DNA of 32,739 nt from Gammaproteobacteria bacterium (lineage in GTDB: Bacteria; Pseudomonadota; Gammaproteobacteria; Pseudomonadales; Cellvibrionaceae): NCBI GenBank assembly GCA_025362015.1, contig JANYIO010000038.1, positions 1 through 32,739 of the forward strand. Direction: 5' to 3'. The position numbers and the translations under genes were made by a program. Under the pieces are notes generated by a model, which was not told the DNA's origin, did no database searches, and saw nothing but the letters and a program-made list of their open reading frames with translations. This document shows, piece by piece, positions 15,548-22,879 of this stretch. The stretch's first letter is position 1; every line of letters begins with the position of its first letter.

Positions 15548-18379
15548 TTAAAAGGATCCGCGAATACCAACCATAAAGGTGCGACCATTGTATTTAGCTG
15601 CGTCTTTACGGGATTCGCCAGAACCGAATTTGCCTTCTGGGTTCTCGAAATAATCGTAAGTCAGAGCGTTATTGAGATTCAACGCGTCTATACGCACTTC
15701 AAGATAATCTGTAATTTTGTAGCCAAAGGTGGCGTCCAAAAAGCCGTCACTGGAGTGCCAGCGCTCTAAATCATTGGTGGATTGGCCTACATCGATAATT
15801 TTTTTATCTTTGTAACTATAAGACAATCTCAACGATAAAGACCCTTTTTCATAGAATCCCGTTAGGCTGTAGCCATTTTTAGGAATAGTCCACACTTTGA
15901 ATTTCTGACCGGCAAGCGAAGTCCATTCTTCGCCATCAGTGTTCACGCGGGTATAACTGGCCAATGCTCCCAAACCGTCAAAAGGAGCCGGTAGAGAAGT
16001 AAAGTTTTGTTGATAGGCAAACTCCAAACCAGATAGCTTTTGCTTACCCCCGTTATAACGTGTGGTTAATGTGATGGGTAAATCTGGCGGAACCTTACCT
16101 GTCACGGGGTCATTGAAGATGGGACCCAGTGCTGTGTCAGGTAGACCCAATGAACTAAAGGGAACCAGATGCGGTGGTGTAGACAAGGTTTTGTCGTTGA
16201 TGGTTTTCCAGAAAGCACCCGCAGACAGTATCGCCCCTTGTTCAAAATACCATTCTGCCGTCAAATCAGATTGATCTGAAAGTTGTGGCTTAAGGTTGGC
16301 GTTACCAGATTTTGCGACTGGGTTGAAAGGATCAGGAATGACGGTATTCGCTGCGATGTCTATAAGGCCTGCACGAGAGATGGCTTTGCCCCAAGAGGCG
16401 CGCACTACCACGTCTTGAACAAGATCATAAGCGAGATTAATCGAAGGCAGCACATTGCTGTAAGTACCTTCTTTATGATTAGGTACATAGCTACCACCGT
16501 TGAGTGTGTAGTTATCGATGAGTGTGGTGGTATCGGAATAACGTACACCTATATCGGCTTTTAACTCGCGATTAAACACATCTCCGTGCAGCTCCGTTTT
16601 CACAAAGAGCGAGCCAACGTCTTCTTCCGCCTGAAATGAGGCATTGTAATCCAGCGGTGCAGCAGCATTGGCGCGGTCGGGCTGCAGGAAGCTTTCTATC
16701 CAGGAACGCGAAAAACTAGACCATTGTTTTGGAAAGCCAGCACCTGCACCTTTAGCGTAGGGTTCAATCGGCATGGTGTGTTGCATATTGGCCAGAATAT
16801 CGGCCGCGGTCATGGCGTTAAAGGTTGAACCATTAGCCAGTGTTTGGGTTTTGCCAATAGTGGTGCCGTTACGCTTGCGCATGGTTTTGGTGGATTCAAC
16901 ATAATTCAAACCCGTTTTTAATACGCCTGACCAATTGCCCAAGTTGTAGTCCCAATCCAAGGAGAGCTTAAGGGCATCATCCTTGTCGTTTTCGTTGTTT
17001 ATACCAAAGTTAATATCCGGCTTGATATTCCAACTGGCTGGATTGGTAAAATCGGTGGGTGAGCTTAGGGTTGGGTAAACCGTATCTTTGGAGTAATCAA
17101 TGGTGGAGGTGATGTTCTTAGCCTGCACAAATATACGGTTTGGGCTGTACTCAGCTTCACTTTTTGAGCTGGTGACTTGACCGTGTAATTTGAGGGTGTC
17201 GGTCAACTCATAGTCAGCGCGCAAATTGATGTTGTGGTATTTGGTTTCGCTGTCGTAAAGATAGCTTTCACTAAAGTAGTTGGCGTTGCCGAAAGTACCG
17301 TTCAAATTGTTGTTCTTATCAATGAACACATTCTGTGGAATCATTCCTGGCGTACTACCTATTCCTGAATTGCGAATGGCTACGCCGAAGGTGTTTTCAT
17401 CTCTCGAATCGGTCAAATCGGAAAAAAGAGTATCCAAACTCACGTTAAGGCTATCGCCTTTATACTGCAAGGAAACCACTTCAGCATTGCGTTTACGATC
17501 ATTTGTAGAGGCATAAGCACGGGCAAATCGCGGCAAAAAGGCGCTGTCAATTTGAGCTTGCGTATAAGAACCAAGGTTCGCCGTTGGGTCGGTATAATTT
17601 AACTTGAATGCAAATGGCCCCAGAGCTTTGGGTGTTGCTCCACCTAGAGCTGAAGTGTTAAAGCTGCCGGTAGATTCAAATCCCGAGCGGGTATTGACGT
17701 TATTGGCAGCGGCCAAACCGATCAAAGCGCCAAAATTCCCCCAGGTATTGCTGTAGAGAAAAGAAGCCCGTGGGCTAGTTTTTTCTGAAGAGTCGTTATA
17801 GGTGCCGTAAGCCGAGTAGCGAATTTGTTGGCTGGGGTTGTCGAACGGGCGCGGCGTTTGTAGATCTACCACGCCGCCGATACCACCTTCATTAAGCTCA
17901 GCTAGAGGTGTTTTGTAAATGTTAACGGCACCAAACAAATCCGACGGAAATACGTCGTAGTTAAAGTCCCGCGTAGAACCGCCCACGTTACCAGACGAGG
18001 TGGTATGCGCTGGCGCACCGTTAATGGTGGTGACTTGATACTCAGAACCCAAGCCGCGAATACTAATGCGGTTGCCTTCGTTGCTGGCGCCATCGCGCGA
18101 CAAATAAACTCCGGGAATACGTTGTAGCGCTTCAGCGACGTTAGATTCGGGGAACTTGCCGATATCTTCCGCCACAATAGCGTCAACCACGCCGGTAGAT
18201 TCGCGCTTGATATTCAGTGATTTTTCCAAGCTGGCACGCATACCTGTTATAACGACCTCCTCCACCGAGTCTTTTGGTGGTTCGGTGGAGCTTGTTTGGC
18301 CCATAGCGTAGCTGGCGGTTATTGATGCGATGGCTACCGAGATACTCAGCCTATTTCGTATAAAGTTTTGTATTTTCAT
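15548..18379 (-). CDS. TonB-dependent outer-membrane receptor (Caulobacter type)
   Basis: Outer-membrane active transporter of 943 residues. A signal peptide (RLSISVAIASITASYAMG) is followed by a short linker and a TonB-box-like EEVVITG. The plug domain includes VVDAIVAEDIGKFPESNVAEALQ and RIPGVYLSRDGASNEGNRISIRGLGSEY, the hallmark of the Caulobacter/Xanthomonas type of sugar receptors. The beta-barrel ends in GRTFMVGIRGSF with the usual terminal Phe. The start at 18379 is chosen because GGGGA lies 5 bases upstream; the ATG at 18391 has no such site. Its leader carries the same operator as the glucuronate genes, so import of glucuronic acid-containing oligosaccharides is the likely role. No SusD partner is present. 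Confidence 0.9.
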   Translation of the reverse strand: MKIQNFIRNRLSISVAIASITASYAMGQTSSTEPPKDSVEEVVITGMRASLEKSLNIKRESTGVVDAIVAEDIGKFPESNVAEALQRIPGVYLSRDGASNEGNRISIRGLGSEYQVTTINGAPAHTTSSGNVGGSTRDFNYDVFPSDLFGAVNIYKTPLAELNEGGIGGVVDLQTPRPFDNPSQQIRYSAYGTYNDSSEKTSPRASFLYSNTWGNFGALIGLAAANNVNTRSGFESTGSFNTSALGGATPKALGPFAFKLNYTDPTANLGSYTQAQIDSAFLPRFARAYASTNDRKRNAEVVSLQYKGDSLNVSLDTLFSDLTDSRDENTFGVAIRNSGIGSTPGMIPQNVFIDKNNNLNGTFGNANYFSESYLYDSETKYHNINLRADYELTDTLKLHGQVTSSKSEAEYSPNRIFVQAKNITSTIDYSKDTVYPTLSSPTDFTNPASWNIKPDINFGINNENDKDDALKLSLDWDYNLGNWSGVLKTGLNYVESTKTMRKRNGTTIGKTQTLANGSTFNAMTAADILANMQHTMPIEPYAKGAGAGFPKQWSSFSRSWIESFLQPDRANAAAPLDYNASFQAEEDVGSLFVKTELHGDVFNRELKADIGVRYSDTTTLIDNYTLNGGSYVPNHKEGTYSNVLPSINLAYDLVQDVVVRASWGKAISRAGLIDIAANTVIPDPFNPVAKSGNANLKPQLSDQSDLTAEWYFEQGAILSAGAFWKTINDKTLSTPPHLVPFSSLGLPDTALGPIFNDPVTGKVPPDLPITLTTRYNGGKQKLSGLEFAYQQNFTSLPAPFDGLGALASYTRVNTDGEEWTSLAGQKFKVWTIPKNGYSLTGFYEKGSLSLRLSYSYKDKKIIDVGQSTNDLERWHSSDGFLDATFGYKITDYLEVRIDALNLNNALTYDYFENPEGKFGSGESRKDAAKYNGRTFMVGIRGSF

Positions 18380-18594
18380 AATTGTCCCCATTATTTTTTA
18401 TATTGAACGCAAGGCTTGGCTCTAGTGACGGCTTTTTCTTGCTCTATGAACAACTGATCAGGTTTCATAAAGAATAAATACTGATCTTCAAAGTCTTTCT
18501 ATGTCTTGGATTGTTGAGTTAGGCTTGGGCTGCCGGGACTTAGGTCTGTTAATCGCAAATGCGCATTAAAGAGCCGGTCACCATTCTGCCTGTC

Positions 18595-18650
18595 GGCAAG
18601 GTGGCCTTACCACCCGACCGAATTTTGTGCTGATCCTTACCTTTTGTCAA
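18595..18650 (-). promoter_or_regulatory. Promoter and GntR operator of the TonB receptor gene
   Basis: On the minus strand a consensus -35 TTGACA (18645-18650) is followed after 18 bases by AAAATT (18621-18626), a weak -10. A half-site GGTAAGG (18635-18641 on the minus strand) falls in the spacer. A full palindrome GCAAGG-TGG-CCTTAC (18596-18610), one mismatch from the cluster consensus, lies just downstream. This arrangement fits repression by occlusion. The leader from here to the start codon is about 215 bases. Confidence 0.58.
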
Positions 18651-18831
18651 CAGCAAACTGGCACATTAAATCAATGACTAAATCGCCTCCCTGGACAGGC
18701 ATTCGTTGGCTGCAATAGGTTTTTGCAAGGAAAATTGGCGCACAGTCGCGAATGTTTTGGATTGAGTTGATCGATTAAATTAGGCGCGAGAAAACTGAGC
18801 CGTTGTGTGTGCGGGGAATCTTGCGGCATAG
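18651..18831. other. Intergenic stretch with no recognised feature
   Basis: Sequence between the receptor promoter and the IS3 remnant. I see no gene, strong hairpin or repeat. The left end of the insertion sequence is not recognisable here, so the left part of the element was lost. Confidence 0.4.
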
Positions 18832-19256
<425 letters not shown>

Positions 19257-19529
19257 AAAAATAAATCAATGGCCACCGCAAGATTTCTCATATAAATAAA
19301 AATTTCGGGAAGAATAAACTTTTTATTTATTTATCATTTAGTACTCATACGTTTCATTTGTGTAACGTACGTTAACGCACGGATATTTAAAAAATATTTA
19401 TGCAAGCTCCATCTTCCTGCCCAGAGCAGATTTTTATCTAACGTAAATATACATCCTCTTTTCCAATAATTAATTGCTATCGAATGTATTTATCTTCTCA
19501 TTATTTTATATTCTAATATAGGAAATTAT
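19257..19529 (+). promoter_or_regulatory. Leader region of the catalase gene
   Basis: An AT-rich stretch of 273 bases with no gene. AACGTACGTT (19364-19373) is a perfect 10-bp palindrome that could be a regulator site. AGGA at 19517-19520 or thereabouts gives a Shine-Dalgarno for the ATG at 19530. No confident -35/-10 pair is proposed. Confidence 0.35.
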
Positions 19530-21944
19530 ATGCCGAACCGAAAAAAAACAGCTAACAAGATTAATGGCGCAGGCTCCATATTGAGCACTGTATCCGGTCC
19601 ATCTACAGATGTGCCGCCAAATAGTTTGGGAGCCTCCGACCCCGTAAAAGATCGACTATTGGAAAAGACAGTAGCGGGTCTCAACTTATCCGCTGATCGA
19701 ACCGGTAATGAAAATAAAGCAGATGAGTATGGCGAGGAATCTCGCGTACCACCACAAGGCGAAACTTATAAACCTTCATCCTCTGCCGCTACACCAAGTA
19801 CCTCATCCGAAATTTCTGCATCACATAAAGTGGGTGATGGCACACTCAATCTTGGCGCAAATCCTACGGTAGAATCACTCGACCGCGTACGTGTCGATAG
19901 CAGTGCACAAGTGTTGACCACCAATCAAGGTGTGCCAATTGCAGATAATCAGAACTCATTAAAGATTGGTTTACGCGGCCCTACGGCGTTGGAAGATTTC
20001 ATTCTTCGCGAAAAGATTACGCATTTCGATCACGAACGAATTCCAGAACGTGTGGTTCATGCACGAGGCTCAGCGGCTCATGGTTACTTTGAAGCCTATG
20101 AATCATTAAGTAATTTAACGCGCGCGACCGTCTTTGCAGAAGCAGGTAAACGTACTCCGGTGTTTGTACGATTCTCCACAGTTGCGGGCGAGCGCGGTTC
20201 CGCCGACACAGTACGCGACGTGCGAGGCTTTGCCGTTAAATTCTATAGCGATGCCGGCAATTGGGATTTAGTCGGGAATAACATTCCCGTATTTTTTATT
20301 CAGGACGCAATGAAGTTTCCCGATCTCGTGCATGCCGTAAAAGCCGAGCCTCATCACGCTATGCCACAAGCATCAAGCGCGCACGATACCTATTGGGATT
20401 TTGTATCGCTGATGCCTGAGTCGACACATATGCTGCTCTGGCAAATGTCAGATCGTGCCATTCCTCGCAGTTATCGCACCATGCAAGGTTTTGGGGTTCA
20501 CACCTTTCGGCTCGTAAATGACAAAGGCGAATCCGTATTCTGTAAATTCCATTGGACGCCACTGGCAGGAACGCATTCACTGGTATGGGATGAAGCTGCC
20601 AAAATTATTGGCGCCGATCCAGATTTTCATCGTCGCGATTTGTGGGAGGCTATCGAAGTAGGCGCATTTCCTGAATGGGAATTGGGAATACAGGTATTCA
20701 CTGAAAAAGAAGCCGAATTATTTTCATTTGATGTACTGGATCCTACGAAATTAGTGCCGGAAGAACTGGTACCTATCCTGCCCGTTGGCAAAATGACTCT
20801 CAACCGAAATCCCGATAACTTCTTTGCTGAAACAGAACAAGTCGCCTTCTGCACTGCCCATATCATTCCCGGCATCGATTTTAGTAATGATCCATTATTA
20901 CAAGGCCGCATCCATTCTTATGTGGATACACAAATCAGTCGTCTTGGCGGCGCCAATTTTCACGAAATTCCAATAAACTCACCCATATGCCCGGTTCATA
21001 ATAACCAGCGTGATGGCATGCATCGTCAAGCGATTCATCGTGGACGTGTGAGTTATGAGCCCAACTCTCTGGCCGGTGGTTGTCCATTCCAGGCAGGAAC
21101 ATCAGGTTACACTAGCTTCCCCCAACCCATTGCTGAAGACAAAGTTCGCGGGAAACCGGAATTGTTTTCTGATCACTACTCTCAAGCTCGCCTGTTTTGG
21201 CTTAGTCAATCGCCAATAGAACAATCACATATTATCGCTGCATTCCGGTTTGAACTTACACGTGTGCAGGTTCCGGCCATTCGTAAACGCGTGGTGTCTT
21301 TACTGGTGAATGTTAACTCAGTACTTGCTCAAGGCGTTGCTAATGGATTGGGCATTGATCTTCCGCCAGCTATGCCTCTGGCCTCGAATCTCCCTATCCC
21401 CGAGTATGAAACATCCCCAGCGCTCTCGCTATTTTGTCGCCCTGGCCGGACAGGAATTACAACACGTAAGATTGCAATTTTAGTTGCTAATGGTGTTAAT
21501 GCAGCCGATATAAATTCGCTCTACTCCGACTTATTAAACGAAGGCGCTGTTCCGCGTCTTGTCGGTGTTCAACTTGGAAAAATTATCGCCGACGATAAAA
21601 CGGTGTTAGAAGTGGAAATCTCGCTAGAAGCGGGTCCTTCAGTGTTGTACGACGCAGTCATTATTCCTGATGGTAAATCGCATGTAAAAGTGCTATTGAA
21701 AGATGCGCATTCTCGCGATTTTGTTCGTGAACAATATCGCCACTGCAAGCCAATTTTAACACTAGGCTCCGGAATTGATTTACTGGCAAAAGCGGATGTT
21801 CCAACAACTTTACCGGATGGCGCTATTGACCCAAGTTTAATTATGGCCGAAAGCGCACAATTGAAGAACGCGCTAACCTTATTTAAAATAGCGCTGGCGG
21901 GTCATCGTTCCTTCTCGCGTGAAATGGATCCCCCGAAAGTTTGA
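19530..21944 (+). CDS. katE: Large-subunit (clade II, HPII-type) catalase
   Basis: Haem catalase that dismutates hydrogen peroxide. At 804 residues it is the large-subunit type, with a C-terminal flavodoxin/DJ-1-like domain at about 645-795 (KIAILVANGVNAADINSLY, YDAVIIPDG). The core has the distal His177 (RVVHARGSAAHGYF), Asn250 (DLVGNNIPVFFIQDA) and the haem-ligand Tyr464 (GRIHSYVDTQ), with the same spacing as His128, Asn201 and Tyr415 of E. coli HPII. The first 120 residues are Ser/Thr/Pro-rich and about 49 residues longer than the HPII arm. Cys441 (VAFCTAHIIPG) stands where I recall HPII having His392, the residue cross-linked to Tyr415. AGGA precedes the ATG, and a terminator follows the stop. 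Confidence 0.94.
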   Translation: MPNRKKTANKINGAGSILSTVSGPSTDVPPNSLGASDPVKDRLLEKTVAGLNLSADRTGNENKADEYGEESRVPPQGETYKPSSSAATPSTSSEISASHKVGDGTLNLGANPTVESLDRVRVDSSAQVLTTNQGVPIADNQNSLKIGLRGPTALEDFILREKITHFDHERIPERVVHARGSAAHGYFEAYESLSNLTRATVFAEAGKRTPVFVRFSTVAGERGSADTVRDVRGFAVKFYSDAGNWDLVGNNIPVFFIQDAMKFPDLVHAVKAEPHHAMPQASSAHDTYWDFVSLMPESTHMLLWQMSDRAIPRSYRTMQGFGVHTFRLVNDKGESVFCKFHWTPLAGTHSLVWDEAAKIIGADPDFHRRDLWEAIEVGAFPEWELGIQVFTEKEAELFSFDVLDPTKLVPEELVPILPVGKMTLNRNPDNFFAETEQVAFCTAHIIPGIDFSNDPLLQGRIHSYVDTQISRLGGANFHEIPINSPICPVHNNQRDGMHRQAIHRGRVSYEPNSLAGGCPFQAGTSGYTSFPQPIAEDKVRGKPELFSDHYSQARLFWLSQSPIEQSHIIAAFRFELTRVQVPAIRKRVVSLLVNVNSVLAQGVANGLGIDLPPAMPLASNLPIPEYETSPALSLFCRPGRTGITTRKIAILVANGVNAADINSLYSDLLNEGAVPRLVGVQLGKIIADDKTVLEVEISLEAGPSVLYDAVIIPDGKSHVKVLLKDAHSRDFVREQYRHCKPILTLGSGIDLLAKADVPTTLPDGAIDPSLIMAESAQLKNALTLFKIALAGHRSFSREMDPPKV

Positions 21945-21961
21945 TATAAAGTTTGCTGTGA

Positions 21962-21990
21962 AAAAATACCCACGAGCTGTGGGTATTTTT
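21962..21990 (+). terminator. Terminator of the catalase gene
   Basis: AAAAATACCCAC (21962-21973) and GTGGGTATTTTT (21979-21990) form a 12-bp perfect stem with a 5-base loop and a T-run on its 3' arm, 17 bases after the catalase stop. Confidence 0.85.
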
Positions 21991-22075
21991 ATGAAATAGT
22001 TACGATTTCACGTAGTCTCTTTTACAAAAAAATTCAGGCAGCTTAATAAAAATAAGTTTTGAGTTAAATTCAAAA

Positions 22076-22119
22076 GCTAAATACCCCATAATGACTTGTA
22101 TTACTATGGGGTATTTAGC
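22076..22119 (-). terminator. Probable terminator of the YmgE-type operon
   Basis: GCTAAATACCCCATA (22076-22090) and TATGGGGTATTTAGC (22105-22119) form a 15-bp perfect stem with a 14-base loop. On the minus strand it is followed by TTTTGAATTT and lies about 90 bases after the stop of the small ORF at 22210. Its length and perfect symmetry would also fit a small repeat element. Confidence 0.6.
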
Positions 22120-22209
22120 CTGGGTTATGTTGATTTAATTTTCAGGGTGCGCCTGAGAAAGTCGGCGAACGGCCTTCTATAGTAAATTCGACAATGCATG
22201 CAGCAATAG

Positions 22210-22347
22210 TTACTTTTTCGGGCTTTTCTCGCGTGCGTTACCATGCCCGCTTTTCACATTGCTTGCCTTACCAGACTCCGTTTTACTTTTACTGGAATCA
22301 CTTTTGCTATCAGATTTCTTACTTTTATCTTCTGGATGTTGGCTCAT
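22210..22347 (-). CDS. Small Lys/Ser-rich hydrophilic protein
   Basis: A 45-residue ORF on the minus strand: MSQHPEDKSKKSDSKSDSSK, continuing with a Lys/Ser/Gly-rich tail that ends NAREKSPKK. GAGGA lies 7 bases upstream of the ATG, which is strong support for translation. The start is 41 bases after the stop of the GlsB/YmgE-type gene, so the two are probably one transcript. It has no hydrophobic segment and is expected to be disordered. I do not recognise a family. Placement beside a catalase and a stress membrane protein suggests a stress-related product. The opposite-strand frame over this region lacks a ribosome-binding site and is judged spurious. Confidence 0.6.
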   Translation of the reverse strand: MSQHPEDKSKKSDSKSDSSKSKTESGKASNVKSGHGNAREKSPKK

Positions 22348-22388
22348 ATAAAATCCTCAAATTGAGTAGAATTAAAATAAATTTAAAA

Positions 22389-22658
22389 CTAGCGGGCAGA
22401 ACGTCGACGAAACAAATTAACAATCGCAAGTAAGATTATTGCACCTAAAAACGATACAAGTAAACCCGAAACACTAAAATCATTGCCATTAATTGTGCCT
22501 GCACCAAACAGCGGCGATAAAAAGAGACCGCCTAAAAACGCACCAACGATTCCAACAATAATATTTAAAAATATACCTTGTTGAGCGTTTGTTTTCATAA
22601 CAATACTTGCTAACCAGCCGATAATTCCACCGACGATAATCCAACTTAAAAAGCTCAT
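22389..22658 (-). CDS. GlsB/YeaQ/YmgE family stress-response membrane protein
   Basis: An 89-residue inner-membrane protein of the transglycosylase-associated family (misleading name; no such activity is established). Three hydrophobic segments are visible: FLSWIIVGGIIGWLASIVM, IFLNIIVGIVGAFLGGLFL and VSGLLVSFLGAIILLAIVNL, ending in RRRSAR. The GxxxGW and N-I-x-V-G-I-x-G-A-F-L-G-G motifs are characteristic. Members are often induced by general stress. GGAG lies 8 bases before the ATG. The small Lys/Ser-rich ORF follows 41 bases downstream. Confidence 0.92.
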   Translation of the reverse strand: MSFLSWIIVGGIIGWLASIVMKTNAQQGIFLNIIVGIVGAFLGGLFLSPLFGAGTINGNDFSVSGLLVSFLGAIILLAIVNLFRRRSAR

Positions 22659-22879
22659 AGTATGTTCTCCAAAGGTAATTGGGCTATCTGCAAAATCGCA
22701 TTAATTAAATATTAAGAAATTTACGTTTGGTTTGCGGTGTGTTAACTAACATTGGATTTAAATATTTTCAGTCACCAGCAACCAGCAAATGTAACTATTG
22801 CGTATTGCGCTTAATTTGTTTGTTTTACATTTAACTGAAACTGCTCAATTCAAATTGTTCTGATTAGGAAATTTATCTT

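Noticed and set aside
22194-22433. 79-codon plus-strand frame
   Set aside because: It has no Shine-Dalgarno and lies over the small minus-strand Lys/Ser-rich ORF and the end of the YmgE-type gene, both of which have good starts.
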